A DNA stretch of 64,000 nucleotides from Buddleja alternifolia. Taxonomy: Eukaryota; Streptophyta; Magnoliopsida; Lamiales; Scrophulariaceae. The stretch lies in assembly GCA_019426215.1 (NCBI GenBank), contig CM033408.1:10357077-10421076 (forward strand). The letters run 5' to 3'. The notes beneath the pieces were generated by a model, which worked only from the letters and a program-made list of their open reading frames with translations, was not told the DNA's origin and ran no database searches. Below, in pieces: positions 21,563 through 33,705 of the stretch. The translations under genes were made by a program, and so were the position numbers. Within the stretch, counting starts at the first letter, position 1; each line of letters begins with the position of its first letter.

Positions 21563-23356
21563 TGATAAGAGGCATTTTTACGTGTTTTTAAGCCCCTTTG
21601 CGTTTATGTTTTAGGTTCATTTATCGCTTAATTCTTGCTACATGTGCGTTTAATTCGTGCATTAAGTGATTTCAGGTCTTAAATGGATACAATCGAAGAA
21701 CGGGATGAAAAACGACGTATAAAACAAGTTCAGGCCAATTTGCTTCTGTTGTCCACGCCCAAGCGCCGAGAAATCGGGCGCCTAGGCGCCCGATTCTGAA
21801 AGGGGCGCCCAAGCGCCGAGAAATCAGGCGCCTAGGCGCCCGATTCTGAAAGGGGCGCCCAAGCGCCGAGAAATCAGGCGCCTAGGCGCCGTTCTGTCCA
21901 CGCCTGGGCGCCATATCTGCACCAGTTTCCACGTTCGAGCGATATTTTCTTATTTTTAGAGACCGAATTGGATGAAGTTTCCTTCTACAAAGTTGTAGAA
22001 CTATGTGTTAGCTTCAAATGAGGACTTGAATCATCCAAATCGGAGTTTTGTGGAGAGAGTTATGAAGGAAATACAATTACTGCGCCAGACAGAGGCAAAT
22101 ACTCCCAACATTCTGATTTGGGCGCCCGAGCGCCATAATTCCCGCGCCTAGGCGTGGCCACATCCGAGATTTGATTCCTTTCAGCCAAAAGATCATCATT
22201 TGATGGGGGAATGGAACATTTAAAGCCAAGAGGTCATCACATGTATGGGAGGGATGTCATAAGTATGTTTCTTACTAGATCTACTTTAGGGAATTTTATA
22301 CTACTCACTTTAAGAGTAGTGGAGGACACACTAGGGGGGACATACACATGAGGAGCTGATTTGTGGTGGTCTTCTTAAAGATATTTTGAGACAATTGACC
22401 GAAGACATCTTGAGGGGGAGAAGGGGAGAGAGAGGCATTGGATCCATCACTTTTCACTCATCATCATTGATCACCATTTTCTTCATCACTTTTGGAGGGG
22501 AAAAAGAGAGAGGAGCTAAGGATTGAAGATCAAGAGCAAAGATCCATCATCAATAATTGAGGGAGTTTTAATTATTTGCATTTACATGTTTATTTCCATG
22601 AGTATGTATATGTTTGTATTAGATTTTCTTAAGGCTTTGATGAGAGGCTAATATTGTAGAACTAAGGCCATGTGAAGGCCAAATTTATGAATCAATATAT
22701 GTGAAGTTGCTCTTTGTATTAATTCTCCTATTGCTTTGTGTGTTAATTCTATGCTTTTATTCCAATCATGTGTTTGATCACCATATGCTTGCTATCTTGC
22801 CTAATCTAGTTGTTCGAGAGAAAATAGATTAGGGTGCAAGAGAATTAACACATCATCCGAAACAAATGAGGGATTGCCCTAGAAATAGGTAAAGATTCCC
22901 GGGTGTTGTTAGCCGGATTCGTTCGGGGAAGCTCTAGAACGTTAATGCGTGATTTTTGATTAGATTCTCGGATAGACATATTTAGAGAACCGTCAATTAA
23001 TCATAGGATTATTATGTGCCGAGACATCGGGTAATAGTTAATTTAGGAGTTTCCACCAGAGCAATAGGAGTCTAATAATTCGAAGAGTAGCTCATATATA
23101 TTGACGAGTAGATTCGGTTGTAGCATGTGCCTTAGTCATTTTATCATACGTGAGATTAAATCTAGAGTACGTTTCTCTTTGGTTCTTCGTTTGTTTAATC
23201 TTTTTCTTGCACTTTACTTTAATTGTCTTATCTTTTATCGAAAATCATTAACTAGAATTCAAGTCCTTGTGGTTCGACAACCCGGACTTTTTGTCCACTT
23301 ATTACTACACACGTCTAGTGCACTTGCTACCAAGCACGTTAGCTTTTAGCGTGTCA
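21563..23356 (+). repeat. Element C 3' LTR
   Basis: 1794 bp, nearly identical to 16896-18733. Differences seen include one fewer array unit (array at about 21752-21906) and a few single-base changes or homopolymer length changes. It ends in GTGTCA before the duplicated ATTTA. Confidence 0.95.
21752..21906 (+). repeat. GGCGCCTAGGCGCC palindrome array, 3' LTR of element C
   Basis: Three tandem units of the array described at 17093-17288, without the shortened unit. A second GC-rich pair lies at about 22120-22154. Confidence 0.9.
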
Positions 23357-25876
23357 ATTTACTTGGGTGGAATTTTTTTCATCCAAAGATGAAACATGTG
23401 ACAAGTTAACAACACTTATTCGGCAACTTCAAATATTGAAAAATCTTAAGGTTGCAAGAATAAGAAGCGATCACGGTACTGAGTTTACTAACAAGATTGT
23501 TGAGAAGTTTTGTGCAGAAAATGGAATACATCATGAGGATTCAGCTCCTAGAACTCTCCAACAAAATGGTGTTGCTGAGCGCCGGAACCGAACGCTTAAG
23601 GAAGCCGCTAGGTCTATGTTAACAAAATCCAAGCTCGCTCCTAGATTTTGGGCCGAAGCGATCAACACTGCCTGTTACACTCAAAACCGCTGCATGATCA
23701 ACAAACAGCATGGGAAAACTCCATATGAATTGTGGAAGGGACGTAAGCCAAATGTTTCATATTTTCACGTCGTTGGTTCTAAATGTTTTATCCATAATAA
23801 TGGATCCCAAAGCCTAAAGACTTTTGATCCTAAAGTGGATGAGGGAATTTTTCTAGGCTACGCCAAGAATGGAAAGAATTTTTGCATTCTCAATAAGATC
23901 AAATCAAAGGTTGAGGAATCTATTCATGTTGTTTTTGATGATGCTAACCAAGAACCGAGTAAGGTTAATTTAAATGATGTAGGAGTTGAAGATCTATGTC
24001 ATCAAGCGTCTAAGATTACTATTGATGAAGATACTGACGACGAAGATGAGATCTCAGTGCCACCTCGTAAGATTACTTGTGAGACTACTCTAGATAATCA
24101 TGTTAGAAATGTTGATGATCATGAAAAGAATGATCATCAAGAGCACACAAGGAATTGTGAACTTGGAGCACCTACGCAAGAAGGTAGTCAAGCGTATGTT
24201 ACTCAAGCGCCTGTTCAACCTCTTAACCCCTTCCAACCAGACAGACTATGGCTGCGTGATCAACCACTTGAGCAGATTATTGGAGATATTGAAGCACCTG
24301 TTAGGACTAGAGCCGCTACGTTCAATGAGGCTATGTTCGCAAGCTTTCTATCTCAAATGGAACCTAAGAAGGTGGATGAAGCGCTAAACGACCCAAGTTG
24401 GATTGAAGCTATGCAAGAAGAGCTTAATCAGTTCGAACGAAACTAGTACCAAGACCAACTCACCAACGAGTTATTGGAACTAGATGGGTATATAGAAACA
24501 AGATGGATGAGAACGGCATTGTTATAAGAAACAAGGTCAGACTCGTAGCTCAAGGATATTGCTAAGAGGAGGGTATTGACTTTGATGAGACATACGCTCC
24601 TGTCGCTCGTCTTGAAGTAATCCGCATATTTCTAGCGTATGCAGCGTTCAACAAGTTCATGGTGTATCAAATGGACGTAAAGAGTGCCTTCCTGAATGGT
24701 AAACTCCAAGAAGAAGTGTGTGTGGAGCAACCACCAGGATTCATCAACAATAATGGTAAGGGTATGGTTTACAAGTTAGAAAAAGCACTTTACGGGCTTA
24801 AGCAAGCACCCCGAGCATGGTATGACACTCTCTCTATCTTCCTTATTGGTAAAGGCTTTTCAAAAGGCAGCGTTGATACAACGTTATTTAAAATTACCAA
24901 TAACGAAGACATTCTCTTAGTCCAAATTTACGTTGATGATATTATATTTGGTTCTACTAACAAGCGTCTGTGTGAGAAAATTTTTAAAATGATGCAAGAA
25001 CAATTTGAAATGAGCTTGATGGGTGAATTAACTTTCTTCTTAGGACTACAAGTTAAACAACTCCCTAATGGCATATTTATTAACCAAGCTAAATATACAC
25101 GAGATATGATTAAGAAATTTGGTATGGAAAATGCATCATATTCAAAAATTCCAACGAGCCAAACGCTTAAGTTAGATAAAGATGAAAGTGGAAAGAAAGT
25201 TGATATTACTAATTATAGAGGTATCATCGGTTCACTTCTTTATCTTACTACTAGCAGACGTGATATTATGTTTTCGGTATGCATGTGTGCACGATTTCAA
25301 GCTGATCCTAAAGAGTCACACTTAATTGCTGCCAAGAAGATCCTTAAATACCTGAAAGACACACAGAATGTGGGCTTATGGTATCTTAGTGATTCTCCTT
25401 TTGAACTAATTGGTTACTCAGATGCAGATTTTGCAGGTTGCAAAATAGATCGTAAAAGCACTAATGATACTTGTCAATTTCTAGGTGATAGGTTAGTTTC
25501 ATGGCATAGCAAGAAACAACAATCCATAGCTACCTCTACAGCTGAAGCTGAGTATGTAGCTGCAGGAAGTTGTTGTGCACAAGTATTATGGATGAGGCAA
25601 CAACTTAGAGATTATGGAATAATCCTAGGTCCAACCCCCATTCATTGTGATAACCAAAGCGCTCTAGCCATGACTCAAAACCCTGTTCTTCATTCCAGAA
25701 CCAAACACATTGACATTAGATACCATTTTCTTCATGACCACGTTCAAAAGAAAGATATCTCCATGCACTTCATTGGAACTGACAAACAATTGGCAGATAT
25801 CTTCACCAAAGCACTCAACGAACACCGTTTTCTCACTCTGAGAAGTGAAATCGGTATGATTGATTTAAACGCTTAA
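23357..25876 (+). pseudogene. pol: Element B pol, second part: integrase core, RT and RNase H
   Basis: The frame resumes after element C. 23367-24446 holds the integrase catalytic core with RSDHGTEF and QQNGVAERRNRTL, supplying Asp and Glu of the DDE triad, then the GKTPYELWKGRKP motif. A small deletion near 24437 shifts the frame and an in-frame TAA lies near 24562. From 24659 the frame is open to 25876: RT has [22 protein letters not shown] and the YVDD catalytic box at ~24930. RNase H has [18 protein letters not shown] and [10 protein letters not shown], the usual Asp-Glu-Asp set, and ends in the LADIFTKAL region. The order integrase-RT is diagnostic of Ty1/copia. Confidence 0.93.
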
Positions 25877-26723
25877 TCATTTTGCATCATATCTTATTAG
25901 ACATATAATTTAGGGGGAATCCACTTAATTTGTGTCTCAAAGATTTTTTTTGTACAAGTTATCAAATTTAGGGGGAACTTTAAAATTGTACTTGACCATA
26001 TCTACAAGCGTCAATGATCAAAATTTTCAGATGCATGATCATCAACGCTCAGTATTACATATGCATAAAATATTGGATGCTCAACATAATAAAAGTCTTT
26101 TCAATCCTAAGCGTCCAACTTTCATACATAGAAATCATATACCAACGAGTGGTATCAGTTAAGCGTTGAATCAAGTCCAATCAACTCTTAATATAAAAAT
26201 ATTTTCTTTACAAGCCATGCATAAAGTTTACAAACTTCTTTCGAAGTAGTGGGTAGACTCAAAAGTCTATTTTGTACTCTACTCGCACGCTTCTATCACA
26301 TCAAACTGGCGGGTAATCAAAAGTTTTTTAAAATGACGGTTCAGAGATAGTACATGTTTGTGTACGTGTCAGTGTACAAATAGGCGCGTGAGTTACACTC
26401 TGAAAATGCCAAACGTTTTTTTTTAAATTTTAACTCGGATGTCAAATCTTTATATATGAGAATTACCAAATGTAACTTCTCTCTATTACACAAAACTCGC
26501 GTCCGCAGTTAATGAATTTATGGCTGAGATTCAAAAATCGATACACGTGTCTAAATCCTACAGAGACTAGAGAACACAAGTTTCAAAAATTCTTTACTAT
26601 GTCATTTAAAATACAATTTCTGCTGAAAGACAATTCACTTTTACTCAAACATATCTGCAAAATTTATTCTCTCTCTCTCTCAAAGCAAAAGAAAATCTCA
26701 GTTCATCTCCTTCACACACAAAA
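25877..26723 (+). other. Non-coding interval between pol and the extra 3' frame of element B
   Basis: About 850 bp without a convincing frame. Purine-rich words such as TTTAGGGGGAAT occur twice at 25910-25975, and AAGCGTC-type words continue. A TATATATG run lies near 26452 and a CT-rich leader (26660-26715) precedes the ATG at 26724, so a separate promoter or subgenomic leader for the 3' frame is conceivable. The frames at 25932 and 26512 are not credible. Confidence 0.5.
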
Positions 26724-29700
26724 ATGGCACCAAAGAAATCTTCGTCTACTTCTGCTGAACTTACCATCAAGGTGACTGAAGGCCTTGTTGTCGACTGGAA
26801 ATTTCTCTATGAACAACCTCAGATCAACCTAACAGACATGATGGACATGGTCGTTAAAGCTGGGCTCAAACCGTTCTTGACCCAATACTCATATATGTTT
26901 CCAACTGAAGTCGATACCTTTTGGAAGACTGCTCAACTTTCAGAGGACAAGAAGTCTTTCTCTTGTCTAATTTCTTTATCCAAGAAGGAGTCTCCAAAGG
27001 AATTTCTCTTATCTGCTTCCACCATTGCCAAGAACTTCAATCTTCCAAATGAGGGTGAGGCATTGGATTGTGTTACATTAAAATAGATCAAGGAAGCCTG
27101 GACAACCATGAGTGCGTACGAAAATGTGCCCTACACTCAATACTTCGAAAAGAAAGACCTGGTATCCAAATACCGGCTGTTGGCTGATTTCTGCAACAAC
27201 AGTTGCCCACCAGTCATACCAAAGCAGAATTCAAACCAGCTCGATTTCAGCAAGTTTTAGATCATAGAATGCCGAGTGGGAACCTTTGATAAGGTGAACC
27301 CAGTACAATTTTAGATGATGACTGCTATACTCCTCAACATCAAAATCAACTGGAGTGAGTACATCTTTGGAAGGTTTCGGGACAGTCTAAGCGCCTCGAA
27401 TAAACCTTATGGACTCGTTCTTAGCGACCTGTTGTACAAATCAAAGTGTGTATACTCGTCTGGCCTTCCGTTGAATAAGTCCAAGTTGCTGGGAAAAAGG
27501 ATTCTGAATAATCTCTTCAATCCTCCCAAAATTGGTGGTGCTGCTAAACCACTGTTTGAGCGTCTGGAAGTACGTCAAGCCTCCGATAAAGAAGCGGAGC
27601 GTCCAGTGCCAGAAGAAGCTGTGAAGCGTCCGGCTGCAACGAAGAAGAGGGCTCCCAGAAAGCCCAAGGTTCAATTTGTCCCCTCCTCTCAAAAGGTTGA
27701 TGAGGAAACCGATGAGGATGCTGAGGACAAGTTACCTCTCAAAAGACGGAAGCTGGAAGGGATCATCAAACAAATAGACTTTGAAGAACCAGTTGTTGAT
27801 CCTCCCGCTCCACCGCCTAAGCTCGTTGAAGGAGTCAATGTAAAGAAAATTTTCAAGCGTTCCAGGACTGGCAAGCGTCAAATTGCTCCTATTCCTGAAG
27901 AGCCTGAGACTGTTGAGCCAAGCGCTCAAAGCATTGCTGTTGAGACAAGTTCTCAGGGTAAGTTTATTTCTTCCCACAGCTATTTCGTTCCTACATCTAT
28001 AGAAGATCCTGCTCTTATAGAGGATGTTTCTCTCTCAGCTCTTATTCCAGCTGCTGCTGAAGCGTCAACTGATGTCCATCTGGATGTCAACTTGACTGAA
28101 GTGGTGGCCATTGCCAAAGATGTTGTCAGAAGTATGCCTATCTCAGAGGAAGCTTCCCCCACCACCAACAACATTGATTACAGCAGAGGCAATCTCAGAA
28201 GATCAGAGCATTGCTGAAGACGCTACAAAATCAATAGAGCGTTCTCCTGTGCCAAGACACTTCTTTAGTCTGGACCCCACCGGAACAATTGATCACTCTG
28301 TCAATTTCATGCCTCCAGTCCCTGAAGAAGAATTCATTCCAGCTGGCTATAATGAAGAATGCTACATTGTCGCTGAAAATGATTTAGCCAAGATAATTGA
28401 TAGAGATCGGGCTCTTGTGGAAATGCTGTTCAACAATGAAGTCTCAAGCGTTGAATTTGCATACAACTTGGCACTCACAAATGGAGATCCTCTACCTCCT
28501 ACCCCAGCCTCTATACAGATATTTGAAAAATGGGGTACTGATAAAATTCCACAAGGGGATGTGGACTTAGCTTACTTTCTGGATATGGGACGCAGTAAGC
28601 CTTCAGGATTTGCTCCAAGAAACTACAAGATTAGGGCTTATGAGCGTCTACCTGTGGAGTTTTTAAATCCTGCAGAGGAAATTTTAAACAAAGAAGGTTA
28701 TTCCCACTTTCCTTCAGTTGTGCACAGTGCTGCTAATCAGAGTCTTCCAAACCCACTAAGATTGTGAAAGAATAAAAGTCCTTATATCGGTGAGTGTCCT
28801 GCCTCTCTAAATGCTCTCATTCAAGAGGAGGCTGATTACTTCTTACAAAGCGTCCTGAATGCAAACTATCAGCCTGATAAGCATTGCTTTGAAGCCATCC
28901 GCAATATTCATCATGAAGGTTTTCGTGCCATTCTGAATGTAGGCACAACCTTTTGCATGAATGAGGTTACCTGATGTGAAACCTACGTTGGCCAGCGTTA
29001 CAAGTTTGAAGACCTGGTCAAGGAACCTCAATTGTTCACAATCGGCATGCTAGATAAAAGAAGACAGTTTGCTCGATATTGCTTACAGCGCCGAGAAGCA
29101 AGAGTTGGCCCACTTGCTCTCTTACCCTCTTTCCGTCAACCAATTGAACGCTTTCTGCGTGAAGCGTTGGCTAGGATCCCAGATTTGCCAATTAATTCTT
29201 GTGGCCAAGCGTCAACAAGCGAAACAAAGCCTACTTCAGATTTGACGCTTACACCTGGCCAGCAGGAAGACAACATCAGACATATGTTGAAGATGCTCCC
29301 TCCATTACAGGATTTCGACAACGTCTTCACTGCAAACCTGAGGAAGCCAAATGGATCCATTATAAGACCTCTTTTTGGGTATCCATTGCTGCATCCATGG
29401 CTCAAATGGCCGCTCAAATTGCCATTCTTACTGAAAATACAGTAAAGGCTGATGATGTCAATAAGGGGGAAAAGAGGAAAGCTCATGCAAGTTCAAGAGC
29501 TCAATTAAGTTCTAAGCGTCAAGAAGTGAAGCGTCCAGAGCCGAAAAATCCACAAGATTTTGTCTTCTTGCCACCTCCTTCTCCTTTGCCCGAATCCAAT
29601 TACCCTTCATGGGTTGCCGCCACGGGAATTCCTAGTAGAAGAACTGGCTTTCCTCCGTTTTCAGAGCAGATATACCTGTGCCATCTCAAGCGTTACTTGA

Positions 29701-29999
29701 ACAATTCAATATACCGATGGAGCGAGCGCCACTTCCAGAGCCTACTACTCCTCAAGACTTGGCTGTGGAAATAGAGTTCTCAGACTTATCTCAAGCGTTC
29801 AGAGCAGTGCTTAGGCATATGGGTATTGATCCATCCGAATGGGATCAACGGCATACAAATGTATGAAACAAGGAGAAAAAGGGAAAATCGCTTCGTAATT
29901 GACAGAGATCATCAGCTAATGATCACCTTTCAAGATCTCATCGAAGAAGCCATCAGAACAGAAATGATTAGACGACGAAATCTTACCAGAAGAAAGTAG
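26724..29999 (+). pseudogene. Extra 3' (env-like) frame of element B, broken
   Basis: Starting at the ATG at 26724 in a good context (AAAATGGCACC), a protein can be followed to about 29999 through three stops before 27315 and several frameshifts (near 28180, 28980, 29200 and 29690). The N-terminal part is globular. A basic, Pro/Glu-rich middle follows with KRRK and KKRAPRKPK clusters, and then a long acidic or hydrophilic C-terminal part. SIRE/Maximus elements carry a frame in this position that is called env-like by location. I see no convincing signal peptide or transmembrane segment, so an envelope role is not supported here. It is in a different phase from pol and ~850 bp away, so read-through from pol is unlikely. 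Confidence 0.7.
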
Positions 30000-30205
30000 A
30001 TCATGATAGGTCTTTGTAATTTAATCCTTTCTTTTGTTTCTACACAGTTTGTAAAATGTATGAATTCTCCGAATATATATAAAGTACATTTTTTCAGCTG
30101 AAACATCTCGTTGAAGCTTAACTAACTCTAACTTACTAACATAACGCTTATTAACTTTGGCTGTCGTAACTCTTGAACTATAAAAGAGTGAGTATTGCCA
30201 TCATC

Positions 30206-30219
30206 AAAAAGGGGAAAAT
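30206..30219 (+). other. Element B polypurine tract
   Basis: AAAAAGGGGAAAAT directly precedes the TG of the 3' LTR. Confidence 0.82.
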
Positions 30220-30959
30220 TGATAGGAAATTTCATGTTAAGATTTTGATGATGACAATTAGGAATCTTGTTAGACCCCAAAGTTATGTACGCTTAAATTT
30301 CATAGATACTTGTATAAGCATTTGAACATTAGAAATGTATAGGCTTTATTTTATCTTTTACTTTTGACATTCTTAGATCAAGAAGTCGGTTAGATTAAGC
30401 GTTTGATACTTTCTGAGTGAGCTTATCAAGACTGCGAAATCTGAAAACTCCAAGCGTCCAAGAAATCAATAGTAAATGAAGTTTGAAGAAGTTCACTCTA
30501 AGCGCCTGACATGTCCGGAGTGAGGTTTCAAGTAACAAAGACTGAAGTCTCAAGCGTCTACTCTTCTAAATAACGTCTGAAGACTTTTCCAAGCGTCCAA
30601 ACATTAAATAGTCCTCCAGATTAAATGGAACTTTCAACTCATGAATGAAGCGTCTATCAAATGACAAACATTCTCCTGAAGCGTCAGATCGAAAGGAGTT
30701 TAATGCAAATATTCTCAGTGCATTAAATGTCAACGGGCATTTAATTCAAATGCATTAAATGCTGATAAGAGCATTAAATGTGATAAGCACTTTTAGACAT
30801 ACGGAGAAGCCACCCTATTGGACTGTCAACAATTCAAAAACTGCAGCACCTACTTTTGTGCAGCAGATTTTCAGGAAAAAGGACAAAAGTTGTTCACTCG
30901 CGGAAGTGAGAGACACGCGCCCTTGCATGTGTCAAACATACGCTTTTTCCAAGAATGCC

Positions 30960-30967
30960 TATAAATA
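30960..30967 (+). promoter_or_regulatory. TATA box of element B 3' LTR
   Basis: TATAAATA, identical in position to that of the 5' LTR (12909-12916). Active use would drive transcripts into the flanking DNA, but the solo LTR inserted downstream interrupts this LTR. Confidence 0.5.
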
Positions 30968-31771
30968 GAACTTCAACAACAAGCCAAAGATAGAACAATT
31001 ATCAAGCAAAATTGCTGTTGCATTGAAGTCTCATTCCTTAAACTTTCAGAAAAGCCAGAATACTCAAGAAAATATTCTCTTTGCTTTTCATCAAATCCTG
31101 AGACAGTCAACCCAATATCTCAAACATTCTTTTTGAAGAAACTACACTACTATTGAGATATTCCAGTTGTTTGAACTTCATCAAAATCAAACAAACCCTT
31201 TTTTAAAAAAATCCTATCCAAGCCTCGCGATCTGTGTGAAGTCGAAGTTGGATACTTGCCATATTTCTGGGTGAAAGAAGCAAAGGGATTGAAGTGATTT
31301 GGAGCAGAAATCTGTGTGATCAAGGAGCTCAAGTCATTGACATCCATCTCTCCCTCATTTGTAGAAGATTCTGTGTGATTCTTTGAGAATCATTTTAGTG
31401 GATTGCCTCCAAGTGTTCGAGGAGAAGAAGGACGTAGTTGGGATTACACCACCCAACGAACCTTACAAATATTGTGTCATTTACTTTACTGTCAATTCTC
31501 TTATTTATCATATCATTGCATAGATTGATTAAGTAAAACACAATCAAACACTAAGCAACTAAGAAACCTCTTGTGACGCTAAAGCTTTCAAGGAGAAGAC
31601 TAAAAAATTATTCCGCTGTGCTAACACTGATTAAAGAACTGAACGCTTAACCTACTCGGTCAAAGTATTCAAATCTTGAAGTCTGAGTTAACTTCCTAAA
31701 AACCGTCTTCATCAGACGCCTCACCAAAGCGCCTATTTTTTTAGTGAACGCTTAAGTCAAGCGTTAGACAC

Positions 31772-33705
31772 TGATAAGAGGTGTTTTTACGTGTTTTTAG
31801 GACCGTAATTCTTATGATTTGGATTCACTTATTGCTTAAATCATGTCACATTTGCATTTAATAGGTGTGTTAAGTGAATACAGGTAATAAATGAGAATAC
31901 ATGAAGAAAAGGGAAGAAAAACGATGTACAAAACAAGTTCAAGCATGTTTTTCAACACCGAGGCGGTTTATACATCTCCTACCACATTCGAGCGATAATT
32001 ACGTACATTTCGAGACCGAATTAGACAAAGTTTCCTTCTACAAAGTTTTAGATGTATGTCTTAGCTTCAAATGGGAACTTGAAACATCCAAATCGGAGGT
32101 CTATAGAGATAATTGTGAAGGAAATACGATTGCTGCGCCGAACAGAGAAGTACATGTGTCAGGATACGCCCCAGCGCCCTCCTAGTCATGCCTAGGCATG
32201 GATAGTCCGAATGTTACTCCTTTTTCAGCCTAAATTCCAGCCTTATATGATGGGTAAGAATCACTTTTGGCCATAATTCAGCACATGTGTTGAGGGGTTG
32301 TCATAAGTGTGTTTCTTGGTAGATTTACTTTATGGGCGACAATCAGAAACAACCTCCATGTTGAAACGTAATTTAGGTATACTTAGAGACCGAATTGGAC
32401 AAAATGTCCTTCTGCAAAGTTGTAGATCTATGTGTTAGCTTCACATGGGGACTTGAATCATCCAATTGGGAGATCTGTGGAGAATTTTATGAGGAAAATA
32501 CTAAGACTGCGCTGGAAAGCAAGAAAATGGCAGCATGCATGTGTTTTGTTGAAGTTTTCACATGGTTATGCTTGGTGGAATTCTTAATGGCCGAAATTTC
32601 AGCATTTTTTAGCTGGTTGGAATCTTAAAAGCCAAACTTTAAGCATCACCTTAGGTGGAATTCTCATTGGGGAACTTTAATGGGAATTCTTAATGCATAC
32701 TTTAGTGGAATTTTGGCTATAAAAGGAGGGGGAACCCATACTCTTCATCATTCACTATCAATTTTAGATTCTTAGAGGAGAGGGGGGCAGCCCCTAATCT
32801 GATTTCTCCACCATTCATCACCATTCTTCATCACTCTTGGAGGGGAAAACTAGAGGAAGGAAAAGAGCTTGGGGATTGAAGGCTCAACTTCAAGATCCAT
32901 CATTATTCACTTTTGAGGGAGTTTTTATAGCTTTTCATTTCAATTATGTCTATGAACATGTGTATTAATTCATTTATGTTTTTCATATTATCCATTATGA
33001 ACTAAATTCATAAGATTAGGGCCATGTAAGGCCAAAATGTGATATATGCTTATAATAGATGATTGTTGAGGTTGTTCTTATATTGTTATGTGATGTGAAT
33101 TTGTGTTTTTGCCTATCTTGCATATACTTGATCACTATATGTTAGAATCTTATGCCTAGGTTAATATTTCGGGAGAAAATTGACTTAGGGTGCAAGAAAT
33201 TCACATCATGACCCGTAACTAGTGAGGAATTGCCCTAGACATAGGTAAAGATTCCCGGGTGAAGTTGTTCTATTCAAATCGAGTGAACTCTAGTACGTTA
33301 ATGCATGTTTAGTGGTTAGATTTCCGGATAGGAATATTTGGGAAATCACGATCTAAGCATAGGAGTTTATACGCGAGACATCGGTTATTCTCTACCCTCG
33401 GAGTTTTCACCATAACAATATAAGTGTAATCCCTCAACAAGAACCTTTATAAGTATAATTGATCAATTTGAACCTCGCATGTGCCTTAGTCTCCCTTTAT
33501 ATTTTGTTTTAAATCACTTGTGCAACCTTGTTCTTATTGTACACGTTTTTACATTCAATTTACTTTTATTGTAGTTGTTCTTTGTATAAAATCATAACTA
33601 GAATTCAAGTCCTTGTGGTTCGACAACCCGGACTTTTAGTCCACTTTGATTACTACACACGACTAGTGCACTTGCTATCATAGCACGTTGGCTTTTAGCG
33701 TGTCA
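31772..33705 (+). mobile_element. Solo LTR related to element C, inside element B 3' LTR
   Basis: This 1934-bp block starts TGATAAGAGGTG and ends TTTAGCGTGTCA, like the LTRs of element C, but differs widely inside. A perfect TSD, GACAC, lies at 31767-31771 and 33706-33710, and the empty site is seen in the 5' LTR near 13710. The GGCGCC array of element C is missing here; only CGCCCCAGCGCC-like traces remain near 32167. An internal segment of about 130 bp starting GAGACCGAATT is present twice (32012 and 32396 onward). TATAAAAG lies at 32718-32725. Frames at 31901-32628 are non-coding. Confidence 0.92.
32718..32725 (+). promoter_or_regulatory. Putative TATA box of the nested solo LTR
   Basis: TATAAAAG followed by a purine-rich stretch and, about 110 bp on, sequence resembling the leader of the element C LTR. 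Sequence-only prediction. Confidence 0.5.

Larger units (their letters stand above)
16896..23356 (+). mobile_element. Element C: young non-autonomous Athila-like LTR retrotransposon
   Basis: This 6461-bp element lies within the integrase of element B with a perfect 5-bp TSD, ATTTA (16891-16895 and 23357-23361). Its LTRs (16896-18733 and 21563-23356) are nearly identical; I see about five small differences plus one extra tandem unit. It has the same tRNA-Asp primer site as element A and the same 3' non-coding blocks. It has no RT, RNase H or integrase. Its only substantial frame is a 301-codon ORF. High LTR identity, clean TSD and an intact ORF show recent insertion using enzymes from another element. 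Confidence 0.95.
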
